Shown piece by piece: positions 7,734 to 15,302 of a DNA stretch of 39,473 bases (the first letter of the stretch is position 1; every line of letters starts with the position of its first letter). The notes below the pieces were generated by a model. It did not search any database. It worked only from the letters and a program-made list of their open reading frames with translations, and was not told where the DNA came from. Source of the DNA: DZBG01 sp049241565 (lineage in GTDB: Bacteria > Bdellovibrionota > Bacteriovoracia > Bacteriovoracales > Bacteriovoracaceae); the NCBI GenBank assembly GCA_049241565.1, contig JBMLQL010000027.1, positions 1 to 39,473 on the forward strand, in the 5' to 3' direction. The translations under genes were made by a program, and so were the position numbers.

Positions 7734-8090
7734 ATGAACAAGATAAAAGGTCTAAAAGTAAAACAAGATATAACTCTAGATGGGCATTTTGAAAAAGCGA
7801 TTTGTGGTGTCGAAATTTATGAAACAGAGTGTGGTAAGTCGGAAGTCGTTGTTTGTAAACCCAAACAAGCAAACTACAAAGGAATCTCCACCACAAATTA
7901 TTTTGAAAATTTTGCTAGCAAAATTAAACGACAATATTTAAGCGAAAAGAATCATGAAAAAATAAAATGGTTTGATCGCTTTCATTTTGATCTTCCAGAT
8001 ACTGCGCCAATTGAGCGAGAAGTCACAATGGATTTTGATGGATGGTCTTACTCAAATGCCTCTTGGGCGGGAACAAATGCCCATGAATAA
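7734..8090 (+). CDS. orphan 118-residue protein of the element
   Basis: This is a soluble acidic/basic mixed protein without signal peptide or membrane segment. It starts with MNKIKGLKVKQDITL and carries an aromatic-rich C-terminus (WFDRFHFDLP, MDFDGWSYSNASWAG). I recognise no family. A GGAAG Shine-Dalgarno precedes the ATG. Its 3' end overlaps the first excisionase-like gene by 8 bp, so it belongs to the xis-int transcription unit, and the long inverted repeat lies in its leader. A role in excision, transfer or regulation of the element is plausible from position only. Confidence 0.6.
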   Translation: MNKIKGLKVKQDITLDGHFEKAICGVEIYETECGKSEVVVCKPKQANYKGISTTNYFENFASKIKRQYLSEKNHEKIKWFDRFHFDLPDTAPIEREVTMDFDGWSYSNASWAGTNAHE

Positions 8091-8322
8091 GATGGATTAT
8101 CTAAACCCTAAGGAGCTGGCAGAGAGGATTAATGTGCCAGTGAATACCATTTATTTTTGGATCTCCCGTGAAGAAATTCCTTTCACTAAGATGGGAAAGC
8201 ATATTCGCTTTTCACTTCCTGAAGTTATGGAATTTTTCAAACAAAAGACCCAAGAAAACTCAAGGACAAAGGAGAAAAATGGCCGACAAACGTCATTACA
8301 AATGCCAGAATTTAAGCTATGA
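8083..8322 (+). CDS. excisionase-like helix-turn-helix protein 1
   Basis: The product is 79 residues from the ATG at 8083 (a second ATG at 8092 is also possible). YLNPKELAERINVPVNTIYF is followed by WISREEIPFTKMGKHIRFS and PEVMEFF: the MerR-like HTH_17/excisionase fold with the helix-turn-helix in the first half and the wing GKHIRF. A basic tail follows (residues ~55-70). It overlaps the orphan gene by 8 bp and the second HTH gene by 44 bp. Such proteins bend attachment-site DNA to favour excision and can also repress int. Confidence 0.75.
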   Translation: MNKMDYLNPKELAERINVPVNTIYFWISREEIPFTKMGKHIRFSLPEVMEFFKQKTQENSRTKEKNGRQTSLQMPEFKL

Positions 8323-8530
8323 TGGGCACTCTGACAGAGGTTCTTCGTCAGAGTTGCTCTTTGACAAGTTAATATGGGGAATTGACGAGGTCTGCACCTT
8401 TACTCGTTATGCCAGAGGGACGGTTTATAACCTCGTGAGCGAGGGAGAGATACCAGTTCGAAGGCGTGGCAGAAAAGGGAGATTAGTATTCGTTCCAAAC
8501 GAGGTTATTGCCTGGTTTAAAGGAGAATGA
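8279..8530 (+). CDS. excisionase-like helix-turn-helix protein 2
   Basis: The product is 83 residues from the ATG at 8279, chosen for the AAAGGAG just upstream; the frame is open further up but that part lies over the first HTH gene and looks like shadow. The N-terminal ~30 residues are polar (Cys, His, Ser rich). Then WGIDEVCTFTRYARGTVYN and the wing with VRRRGRKGRLVFV match the HTH_17/excisionase fold. Its stop overlaps the first possible integrase start (ATGA), so it is coupled to int. It is divergent from HTH protein 1, so this is not a recent duplication. Confidence 0.75.
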   Translation: MADKRHYKCQNLSYDGHSDRGSSSELLFDKLIWGIDEVCTFTRYARGTVYNLVSEGEIPVRRRGRKGRLVFVPNEVIAWFKGE

Positions 8531-8532
8531 AT

Positions 8533-9774
8533 ATGAGCAGATCAGAGAATTACAAAAAGATTAGAAACACGACTGGTATTTACCAAAACAAAAAGAACGG
8601 CCAGTACATGGTGGAAAAAAGAGTCAGAGGGCTTTTGCATACAAGAACCTTCTCCACTCTTTATGAGGCCAAGCAGTGGCAAAAATTCTTCGACGGTGAA
8701 AAGATTGTTTACCCAGAAGAAGCTCTTGATGAAAAAAGTAACTACTCAACTCTAAGGGAAGTATGGGAGGTGATGCAAAAAAAGCATTTTCCAAGCCTTG
8801 CTACTTCCACGAGATCGGTCTGGACAAGGCGCTATGAACTCTTAAAGGGTCTGGAGCACTTGCCTATGGATCGCATCAGTCCCTCCCGGATTACGGAGTG
8901 GGTGATTGAAAGAGTGAGTTACTATTCATCTGAGGAGTACCAAGGATCAGGCAGAGGACGAGCCGGAAGATGCAATCTCAATACTGAGCTTAATATGTTT
9001 GTGACTATTTTTAATTGGTACAAACAAAGCGAGGATTTTGAAAAAGAGGCCGTTGCTCTTACCTGTCCGGTTAAAACTAAACATCGCAAGATGGGTTTTA
9101 TCAAGCCTCTACCTGATAAGATTAAGCAGATTAATCTTCAAGATGCTTTTTTGTTTTTTGATTTTTTGCGGCCTCTCTATCAAGATTTGGCGAAGATGCA
9201 GTTTTTCTGCGCTGGCCGTATTGGTGAGATCGCGGGTCTTCAATGGACAAACATTGATTTAAGAAATCGCCGGATGCTGGTTAAAGATACTTGCGTCTGG
9301 GATACAACAAATAAAATGTTTGTAGAGTTGAAACCTTTTCCAAAAAATCGAGAAGCACGAGCGGTGTATATCACCGATGAAATCTTGGAGATACTTAATC
9401 GCCGTGAGGCCTTTCGCTTGTCGGGGAATAATTTTGTGTTTCATGTAGAAGGAGCGCCACTTAATTACTGCACTATTCAGATTAATTATCGAGAGGCGCA
9501 GAGAAAAAGTGGAATCCCTTATACGGGAACTCATATCCTCAGACATGGAATGGCCAAACTGGCCCGTAAGGTGGGAGGCGGATTAGATGCAGTGCTAGCG
9601 ATGACGGGACACAAGGATTTAAAACTTGCTGACCACTATTCAAAAAGCAATGAGGATGATCAAAAGGACTTTTCGCAGCTAATTATGAAGCATATTCGAG
9701 AGGAACTTAGGCCAAAACCTGAAGAAGAAAATCTAAGTAATGTATTCCGACTGAAGCTTATCAAAACCAGCTAA
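8533..9774 (+). CDS. int: site-specific tyrosine integrase of the element
   Basis: The product is 413 residues. The start at 8533 has AGGAG 7 nt upstream; the ATG at 8527 is too close to it. Domains: an arm-binding-like N-terminus (~10-55, GIYQNKKNGQYMVEKRV), a SAM-like core-binding domain (~70-180) and the catalytic domain (~195-380). Catalytic residues are R229 (CAGRIGEIAGL), a Lys near 271, H334 and R337 (HILRH), H360 (MTGH) and nucleophile Y369 (ADHYSK). All are present, so it should be active. It is transcribed toward attR, 92 bp before the mutM ATG. Its last ~115 residues are closely similar to the left-edge remnant, which supports serial use of the same site by related elements. Confidence 0.93.
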   Translation: MSRSENYKKIRNTTGIYQNKKNGQYMVEKRVRGLLHTRTFSTLYEAKQWQKFFDGEKIVYPEEALDEKSNYSTLREVWEVMQKKHFPSLATSTRSVWTRRYELLKGLEHLPMDRISPSRITEWVIERVSYYSSEEYQGSGRGRAGRCNLNTELNMFVTIFNWYKQSEDFEKEAVALTCPVKTKHRKMGFIKPLPDKIKQINLQDAFLFFDFLRPLYQDLAKMQFFCAGRIGEIAGLQWTNIDLRNRRMLVKDTCVWDTTNKMFVELKPFPKNREARAVYITDEILEILNRREAFRLSGNNFVFHVEGAPLNYCTIQINYREAQRKSGIPYTGTHILRHGMAKLARKVGGGLDAVLAMTGHKDLKLADHYSKSNEDDQKDFSQLIMKHIREELRPKPEEENLSNVFRLKLIKTS

Positions 9775-9816
9775 ATTTGATAAAACAGTCGGAATGCAGT
9801 CGGAAAAAGTCGGAAT
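9744..9816 (+). repeat. 9-bp repeats around the integrase stop (agtcggaat)
   Basis: An inverted copy (attccgact) lies inside int at 9744-9752. Direct copies follow at 9787-9795, 9798-9806 (agtcggaaa, one mismatch) and 9808-9816. Spacings are 11 and 10 bp, about one helical turn, so all face the same side of the DNA. A further exact copy is at 649-657 near the other end. These are the best candidates for integrase arm-type or Xis sites. The same layout with another word occurs after the left-edge integrase. Confidence 0.6.
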
Positions 9817-9835
9817 GGGCCCGAAAGGGCCCATT
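9814..9835 (+). terminator. hairpin after the integrase, upstream of mutM
   Basis: The stem aatgggccc/gggcccatt has 9 bp with a GAAA tetraloop and is followed by a weak T-tract (tctta). It overlaps the last agtcggaat copy. It probably ends int transcripts and would also hinder read-through into mutM, whose start codon lies 32 bp downstream. The poor U-tail lowers certainty about termination. Confidence 0.6.
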
Positions 9836-9854
9836 TCTTATTAGTAAAATTAGT

Positions 9855-9883
9855 AGGTTAATAACAATGCCCGAACTACCCGA
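9855..9883 (+). other. attR: junction at the mutM start codon
   Basis: aggttaa (9855-9861) and atgcccgaactacccga (9867-9883) repeat the left junction at 490-520 with one mismatch in the core. The element ends here and mutM continues intact, so the crossover preserves the first six codons and the reading frame. Confidence 0.8.
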
Positions 9884-10670
9884 AGTCGAAACCATTCGCT
9901 CCCAACTCTCCCACTATCTTCCTTTGAAGATAGAATCTGTAGCGACGACGCCGGAGCTCGCGAAAAATATTCTTCACACGAAGCTTGATCTTAAAAACAA
10001 ATCAATCGTCTCCATTGCTCGCAAAGGCAAGATGCTGGACTTTATTTTCTCCGATGGCTCTCACCTACTCTCGCATCTTGGGATGACGGGAACATGGCTT
10101 ATTGGAGAAAAAATTCCAGCGGGTAAACACACTCATTTGGTCTTAAACTGCGGCCCAATAACTTTGGCCTATGATGATCCTCGCCGCTTTGGTCATATGT
10201 ATTATTATAATGAAGCCGAGGCCAAGCTGAAGCTTGCTGAGCTCGGTCTTGATTTGACTGACCCAAACTTTACCATTGAGTATTTAACTCACGCTCTTAA
10301 ACGCTACCCTGATCGAGCGCTTAAGGTCACTCTATTAGATCAAAAACTCTTTGCGGGATCAGGGAATTATATCGCCAATGAAATTTGTGCTCGTGCTGGC
10401 ATTAGGCCCACAAGAGTTTGCTCAAAAATTAAAAAAGAAGAATTTCCTAAAATTTTTCAAGCGATCAAAGATGTTCTTGCCCCGGCCATTGCCTCTGGAG
10501 GAACAACTTTTCAAGGCGGCTACCGCGATTCCACAGGTGAGAGGGGAATGGGTGTTCAGCATCTCGTTGTCTTCTATCAGAAGACCTGTCAGCTCTGTGG
10601 AGTGACTCCGGTGAAAAAAATAATTCTGGCCCAACGAGGAACTTATTATTGTCCTAAGTGCCAGCTCTAG
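9867..10670 (+). CDS. mutM: formamidopyrimidine-DNA glycosylase
   Basis: This base-excision repair enzyme removes 8-oxoguanine and formamidopyrimidines and cuts the resulting abasic site. The product is 267 residues, near the family norm. It starts MPELPEVET with the catalytic P2 and E3; a conserved Lys lies in ARKGKML; the DNA-binding segment LLDQKLFAGSGNYIANE is followed by the C-terminal zinc finger CQLC-x(16)-CPKC with the conserved Arg in AQRGTYYC. The start at 9867 is fixed by homology, although the frame runs open upstream to 9777. The first six codons are the attachment-site core, so all sequence 5' of the ATG belongs to the mobile element; no obvious promoter lies in the 31 bp between the hairpin and the start. 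AGG at 9855-9857 is a weak Shine-Dalgarno. Confidence 0.95.
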   Translation: MPELPEVETIRSQLSHYLPLKIESVATTPELAKNILHTKLDLKNKSIVSIARKGKMLDFIFSDGSHLLSHLGMTGTWLIGEKIPAGKHTHLVLNCGPITLAYDDPRRFGHMYYYNEAEAKLKLAELGLDLTDPNFTIEYLTHALKRYPDRALKVTLLDQKLFAGSGNYIANEICARAGIRPTRVCSKIKKEEFPKIFQAIKDVLAPAIASGGTTFQGGYRDSTGERGMGVQHLVVFYQKTCQLCGVTPVKKIILAQRGTYYCPKCQL

Positions 10671-10680
10671 GTTCTAGAAA

Positions 10681-11613
10681 CTAAGGTTTTGAGTAAGGAT
10701 TGATCCCCGTCTGATCAATATACTGCTCATCAAGTAGTTTTCTCATAGCAATAACTCCCTTTATCTCCATTTCGCCATACTCAACAATATCTGTGTCTGA
10801 GATTCCCGGCAAAGTTCTCACTCCATTTTCAAAGCAGTCCATTCGAGGTTTTATATTTTCTTTTAACGCTGGAATATTTTTCGTTAGGGACTCTTTCATC
10901 GCCGCAAATCGGAGACGTTCATCAGATGATTTAAATTTTTGAACGCCTAATTGATCTTTAGAGTTATCTAATGAAGGCGGAGTATAATAGTAGCTTTCAC
11001 TCACCGCTTTTTGAGGATTCATGCCACCAGCAATCGCCTTTTGAGCGTTAACCGTAGGCATGAGAGAGCATGTACTCAAATCAATCACTAAAATTGATGG
11101 CCCCATATCACCATACTCATCCATAATTAATTTACTAGACTTTGGTTTATGTGAACCTATTATTGTTCTGGTATGAAAAACTTGAAAATTATCATGAATA
11201 AAATAATTACAAGGATCAGCAATCGATTTAAATGTGCTTAGGCATGCCATGTGATTAGTATCACAAAGATGAGTTTTGTGAGCTATAAGAGCATATTTTT
11301 TCTCGCGACCTTCATTTTTATTCTTTTTCTTCGCTTCTTCACAGACATCTTTTACTTGATACAAATTTTCATCAAGTAACTGTGGAACTTTATAATAAGA
11401 GCGCCACTTTTCGTTTCTCGGTCCCTCAGAAATATAAGTGAGAAGAGATGACTTCGCTTTCTCTTCACAGGATAATCCATCATCCACTGAGCTCATGGGT
11501 AATAGCTCACTCATCAATGGAGCCACATGATGAAAACCTGTTGACCAGTCAAAGGCCATGGCACCTTGAGTAGACATAAAGATTATGATTAAAAGTCTAA
11601 AAAAGGTCATCAC
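10681..11613 (-). CDS. exported protein of unknown function
   Basis: The product is 310 residues with an N-terminal signal peptide (LLIIIFMSTQGAMA). The mature part has about eight Cys (LSCEEK, DVCEEA, HLCDTN, MACLS, DPCNYF, STCSL, DCFEN), consistent with disulfides in the periplasm. It resembles a Cys/His protein with a conserved-looking core (YALIAHKTHLCDTNHMACL, GPSILVIDLSTCSL), but I recognise no family. The start lies in an ATGA overlap with the preceding DUF2252 lipoprotein gene, so the two form an operon. Function unknown. Confidence 0.7.
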   Translation of the reverse strand: MMTFFRLLIIIFMSTQGAMAFDWSTGFHHVAPLMSELLPMSSVDDGLSCEEKAKSSLLTYISEGPRNEKWRSYYKVPQLLDENLYQVKDVCEEAKKKNKNEGREKKYALIAHKTHLCDTNHMACLSTFKSIADPCNYFIHDNFQVFHTRTIIGSHKPKSSKLIMDEYGDMGPSILVIDLSTCSLMPTVNAQKAIAGGMNPQKAVSESYYYTPPSLDNSKDQLGVQKFKSSDERLRFAAMKESLTKNIPALKENIKPRMDCFENGVRTLPGISDTDIVEYGEMEIKGVIAMRKLLDEQYIDQTGINPYSKP

Positions 11614-12731
11614 TCGCTCATCTCCTCACGCCAACGTGTTTCGATAAGAACACTCATTTTTTCAAGTTCATCTGACCTGAGAGATGAGAAATTTGTTTTA
11701 CTCTTGGCATGTAATGTCCCTAGAGTATAGGCCTCATGAAGTCCCACTTCTCTCACTCCTAATGAGTCTAGATCATCCAAGGCCACACCTTCATTTCCAT
11801 TCCAAAGTGGACGGCGAAGATAGGGAACTCCGTTAAGTAGAACGGCAAAATAATGTGTGCGGTATTCCAGTCCCCAAAACTTTTCAATTCCCGATTGAAG
11901 AAATGAAAGTCGCGTAGGGGCCGCTTGATTATAATAGGGAGAAGGCTTGGCCAGTGGTTTAAGCTCCAAAGTTTGAAGTTCTCCTCTTCCATCTACCGCT
12001 TGAAAAACAAATCGTGAAAGACCTGCTGATCCACCTGATTCTTTTGTTCTCATACAAGCGAAAACATACCTATGTCCAAGACCTTGCAAATAACTATCAA
12101 GAGTTTGCCTTTCTTTCACTGTCAGATTTGAATACTCACCCTCACATTTCTTATCTTCAAATAATTTTTTATTTTTCTTTGAGAGTTCAACTCCATTTTT
12201 TAGAGATTTCTTTTCAAGTTTTTTCAAACTCTCTGGCAAGGATCTCTTCGCTCCTTTAAGTCCCTCAATATAGGCCTCGTGCCATTCAGAAACACTCACT
12301 GAAGGATCAATGATTTTATGTCCAACTAAAAGTCTCAATGTATCACTTAAAAGATGACAGTCACTCACATCATCTAGATCATTTAAACCAAACAAGGTGG
12401 ATTTTTTCTCAGGCAAATATAAGAAACCAAAATTTTCAAAATGAGCATCCCCAGCACAAAGACCTTTAATATTTAAAAATTTCTTCGACTTGAACTGGGT
12501 ATTTAAACGATCATAAAGCTCGTAATAATACGGCGGAAACGAGCGCCATTTCATGAGTGGTGAATCTGCATTTTTAAAACGCTGAATAATAAAGTTCTCT
12601 GATTGATCTGGATAAAGCTTTTTAAGTCGGGCCAGGGTCTCTGGATGAATTTGAAGTGAATCTGGAGAGCGCTCTGTTTGTGATGAGCAGGAAGCGAGTA
12701 ACAAAAGAAGACCAAAAACTAGAAATTTCAT
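11610..12731 (-). CDS. DUF2252-family lipoprotein
   Basis: The product is 373 residues from the ATG at 12731, which has AAGGG 8 nt upstream; the frame also offers an ATG 6 bp earlier. A lipoprotein signal ends LLASC (lipid on Cys15). The body carries DUF2252 hallmarks: CAGDAHFENFGFLYL (about 92-106), NDLDD (about 117-121) and a following LLSDTLRLL, a kinase-like arrangement. A later segment has GLHEAYTLGTLHAKS. DUF2252 proteins resemble phosphotransferase folds, but activity is unknown. Most DUF2252 proteins are cytosolic, so an exported lipid-anchored version is notable. It overlaps the exported protein gene downstream by 4 bp. Confidence 0.8.
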   Translation of the reverse strand: MKFLVFGLLLLLASCSSQTERSPDSLQIHPETLARLKKLYPDQSENFIIQRFKNADSPLMKWRSFPPYYYELYDRLNTQFKSKKFLNIKGLCAGDAHFENFGFLYLPEKKSTLFGLNDLDDVSDCHLLSDTLRLLVGHKIIDPSVSVSEWHEAYIEGLKGAKRSLPESLKKLEKKSLKNGVELSKKNKKLFEDKKCEGEYSNLTVKERQTLDSYLQGLGHRYVFACMRTKESGGSAGLSRFVFQAVDGRGELQTLELKPLAKPSPYYNQAAPTRLSFLQSGIEKFWGLEYRTHYFAVLLNGVPYLRRPLWNGNEGVALDDLDSLGVREVGLHEAYTLGTLHAKSKTNFSSLRSDELEKMSVLIETRWREEMSE

Positions 12732-12790
12732 ACTCATTACCCTTATGGTTTTACTTTAAAAAGTATAACCCAAGGGTGAGTTTTGACGAA

Positions 12791-12813
12791 GCTCTGGAAA
12801 CTAATTCCAGAGC
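12791..12813 (-). terminator. hairpin after folA
   Basis: The stem gctctggaa/ttccagagc has 9 bp with a 5-nt loop and lies just past the folA stop. There is no U-tract on the minus strand side (ttcgtcaaaa), so this is either a weak or factor-assisted terminator or a 3'-end stabiliser. Confidence 0.45.
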
Positions 12814-12824
12814 CCTCAAGTCAG

Positions 12825-13319
12825 CTATTTGCGATCAAGGATCACCATGGTGTAGTCATGGTCATTTTGATCATTCTTACTAATCTCTGTTTCAGACACT
12901 CGCTTCCAATTCTTTAAGCTAAGTGCAGGAAAAAACACATCTCCATCCTTCACCTGGGTCTTCACCTCGGTGAGGTAAATACGATCCACTAACGAGAGAG
13001 CATATTTATAAATGGCCGCCCCTCCAATAATAAAAAGCTCTTTTTCACCTTGGCGCTCGGCAAATTTTATCGCGCGAAAAATGGAGTTAAACCACAACAC
13101 ACTTTCCGTGGCCGCCAGAGGATTTGATGAGACCACCAAATTCATACGTCCCGGAAGAGGTTTGCCGATAGACTCATAAGTCTTTCGTCCCATAATCAAG
13201 TGATGGCCCATCGTGATTTTTTTAAAATTTAAAAGATCATCACGCAAATGCCACGGCAATTGATTATTTTTCCCGATCACACCATTTTCATCTTTCGCTA
13301 CGATGAGTGAAACTCTCAT
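12825..13319 (-). CDS. folA: dihydrofolate reductase
   Basis: It reduces dihydrofolate to tetrahydrofolate with NADPH. The product is 164 residues, typical. It starts SLIVAKDENGVIGKNNQLPWHL, the substrate-site strand and the PWHL segment, followed by DLLNFKKITMGH with the acidic active-site residue in the DD of HLRDDL. NADPH-binding pieces are HLIMGRKTYESIGKPLPGR and ELFIIGGAAIY. It lies 1 bp after thyA in the same direction, so the two form a thyA-folA operon that recycles the dihydrofolate made by thymidylate synthase. Confidence 0.95.
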   Translation of the reverse strand: MRVSLIVAKDENGVIGKNNQLPWHLRDDLLNFKKITMGHHLIMGRKTYESIGKPLPGRMNLVVSSNPLAATESVLWFNSIFRAIKFAERQGEKELFIIGGAAIYKYALSLVDRIYLTEVKTQVKDGDVFFPALSLKNWKRVSETEISKNDQNDHDYTMVILDRK

Positions 13320-13320
13320 T

Positions 13321-14115
13321 TTATACCGCCACTGGTGCTTTAATATGTGGATGGGCCTGATAGTTTACAAGTTCAAAGTCTTCATACTTGAAGGCAAAGA
13401 TATCTTTCACATCAGGATTAATTTTTAACTGAGGAAGAGCATAAGGCTGTCTTTCAAGTTGAAGTTTTGTTTGCTCAAGATGATTTGTATAAAGATGAGC
13501 ATCACCAAAAGTGTGAACAAAGTCCCCCAATTCAAGATGACAAACTTGGGCCACCATCATCGTGAGTAAGGCGTAAGAGGCAATATTAAACGGCACTCCT
13601 AAAAAGATATCCGCTGAGCGCTGATATAACTGACAAGAGAGCTTATTATTAGCGACATAAAACTGAAACATGGTGTGACAAGGAGGAAGGGCCATCTTAT
13701 CAACATCGGCCACATTCCATGCATTCACAATCAAGCGACGAGAGTCTGGATTTTTTTTAATCATCTCAATCAAATTTGAAATTTGATCGACCGTTCTTCC
13801 ATCGGCCGTCTTCCAGCTTCTCCACTGAACACCATAAACCGGACCAAGGTTTCCATTTTCATCGGCCCATTCATTCCAAATAGAGACGCCATTATCTTTG
13901 AGATACTGAATATTAGAATCCCCTTTCAAGAACCAAAGAAGTTCATGAATGATAGATTTCATATGACATTTTTTTGTAGTGACCAGAGGAAATCCCTCGG
14001 CAAGATTAAAGCGCATCTGATGACCAAAAACAGAAAGTGTTCCTGTTCCTGTGCGGTCTTCTTTGTGAACGCCTTCAGCTAGAACTCGTTTCATGAGATC
14101 GTGATACTGCTTCAT
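13321..14115 (-). CDS. thyA: thymidylate synthase
   Basis: It methylates dUMP to dTMP with methylene-tetrahydrofolate, releasing dihydrofolate. The product is 264 residues, the same length as the E. coli enzyme. Visible motifs: DRTGTGTLSVFGHQMRFNL, the dUMP-site RR pair (SRRLIVNAWN), catalytic C146 in LPPCHTMFQFYV, the LYQRSADIFLGVPFNIASYA signature, and C-terminal HPHIKAPVAV. An AAGGAG lies before the ATG. folA follows after 1 bp. Confidence 0.97.
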   Translation of the reverse strand: MKQYHDLMKRVLAEGVHKEDRTGTGTLSVFGHQMRFNLAEGFPLVTTKKCHMKSIIHELLWFLKGDSNIQYLKDNGVSIWNEWADENGNLGPVYGVQWRSWKTADGRTVDQISNLIEMIKKNPDSRRLIVNAWNVADVDKMALPPCHTMFQFYVANNKLSCQLYQRSADIFLGVPFNIASYALLTMMVAQVCHLELGDFVHTFGDAHLYTNHLEQTKLQLERQPYALPQLKINPDVKDIFAFKYEDFELVNYQAHPHIKAPVAV

Positions 14116-14172
14116 TTGTCTCTCCTTGAGTGTGTGCTCTCAAGGATAGGTTAACAAAGATATTTGAAGCTG

Positions 14173-15186
14173 TTAAGGAAAGAACTGTGCAGGAGCTGAA
14201 TTTGTGAATGTCAAAACTCCGGCAGTATCATTGACTAAACTACTTGTAAGAACACCTGAATTTGTAAAGAAGTCGGCAAAGTCTGTTCCTGGAGCTCCAG
14301 CAAGTGCACAATCTCCACCAGGAAAGCAAACAGCTCCTGGAGTGGCTTGATATTTATAGGTCCCACCTCCGGAATAATAGCTCATAACTTGGTTTGAAGC
14401 TGCTGAATGGGCCCCAAAAAAAGACACAATAGAAGAAAAATCTGAGTTCGTACTCGTCATCACACCGCGCTGATGTTTATTCTCTGAGTACATGTCAAAA
14501 CGAAATGTGTTGGTAGAGAGATCTTGGGCCAGAAAAAGGCCGGTAAAATTATTATGAGAGTTCCCTGCTGAAACATAGGTCCCAATAGAAACTTTTATCC
14601 CTTTTTCTTGACCATTTTCACGGAGATAAACATACATCCTCTTACCCGAATAAGATGCATTCATCCCTGACGATGGAAGATCGATTGTAATTTTAAAATC
14701 CCAATTTCCTGAGATAGATTGCTCAATGACCTGAATAGCAAATGATCCAGCTGAACCGAGAGAAATTCCGCTCAAGCAAGAGTCAGTCGCACTAATAGTG
14801 ATATTATGGGTCGTTGCAGAATTAGCGTAATTAAATGTGACTTGATCTTCGATAGCACAAAGAAGTCCTGAATAAACGGACATGATTCCCTGTAGAGTTT
14901 GAAAATTTTTAGAATCAGTTTTCAGAGCACAGGGGAAAGCATCAACATAGTAATTTCCTGTTCCAAAGGCCACTGAAGGAAGACCAGTAGCCCCACAAGA
15001 TGAGGTGATGAAGGCTTGGGCATCTAGTGCCTCACCCAAATTTTTTATGGCAGTTTTCGATGCTTCCATAAACTGAGTGGTCTTCGAATTCGAATCACTT
15101 ACTTTTTTTCCAGCCGCATCCCCACACGAAGTCGATAAGACCGACAATGCTAAAAGCGCCAAAAAAGTGACATATGAATTCTTCAT
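14173..15186 (-). CDS. lipoprotein of unknown function
   Basis: The product is 337 residues with a lipoprotein signal (VTFLALLALSVLSTSC, lipidated Cys21). The mature part begins with a polar helical stretch (~25-55) and continues as a Ser/Thr/Asn/Gly-rich, beta-looking domain with paired Cys. The composition suggests a surface or periplasmic beta-rich protein. No family is recognised. It is monocistronic and divergent from the NamZ-like gene. Such unique lipoproteins are common in Bdellovibrionota. Confidence 0.75.
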   Translation of the reverse strand: MKNSYVTFLALLALSVLSTSCGDAAGKKVSDSNSKTTQFMEASKTAIKNLGEALDAQAFITSSCGATGLPSVAFGTGNYYVDAFPCALKTDSKNFQTLQGIMSVYSGLLCAIEDQVTFNYANSATTHNITISATDSCLSGISLGSAGSFAIQVIEQSISGNWDFKITIDLPSSGMNASYSGKRMYVYLRENGQEKGIKVSIGTYVSAGNSHNNFTGLFLAQDLSTNTFRFDMYSENKHQRGVMTSTNSDFSSIVSFFGAHSAASNQVMSYYSGGGTYKYQATPGAVCFPGGDCALAGAPGTDFADFFTNSGVLTSSLVNDTAGVLTFTNSAPAQFFP

Positions 15187-15302
15187 AAAACCCTCATCAT
15201 TGATTGTGCATTAGAGCGAATTAATCTGTCCAGAGACTTGCGCACCTCATTCTCCTAAGAATAGAATTTACTGATTAACTATGTAAAAAAGTGAGTAATT
15301 GT

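Larger units (their letters stand above)
504..9866. mobile_element. ~9.35 kb integrative mobilizable element inserted at the mutM start
   Basis: It is bounded by near-perfect copies of the mutM 5' end (504-520 and 9867-9883) and has a tyrosine integrase adjacent to the right end, transcribed toward the attachment site. It carries two excisionase-like HTH proteins, a VirD4/TraD-like ATPase, a Replic_Relax-like protein, a large inverted repeat, a toxin-antitoxin pair and AT-rich exported-protein cargo. No mating-pair-formation genes and no recognisable HUH relaxase are present, so autonomous conjugation is unlikely and mobilization by a helper is inferred. A second, older element lies to its left, so the site is a tandem insertion hotspot. 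Confidence 0.8.

Noticed and set aside
7483..7896. Minus-strand ORF over the candidate origin
   Set aside because: It spans the inverted repeat and two plus-strand genes and shows no protein features.
9777..9866. N-terminal extension of mutM
   Set aside because: The frame is open by chance over repeats and hairpin; MutM needs Pro2 and Glu3 directly after the Met at 9867.
12791..12813. Hairpin after folA as a strong intrinsic terminator
   Set aside because: No U-tract on the relevant strand; listed only as a weak one.
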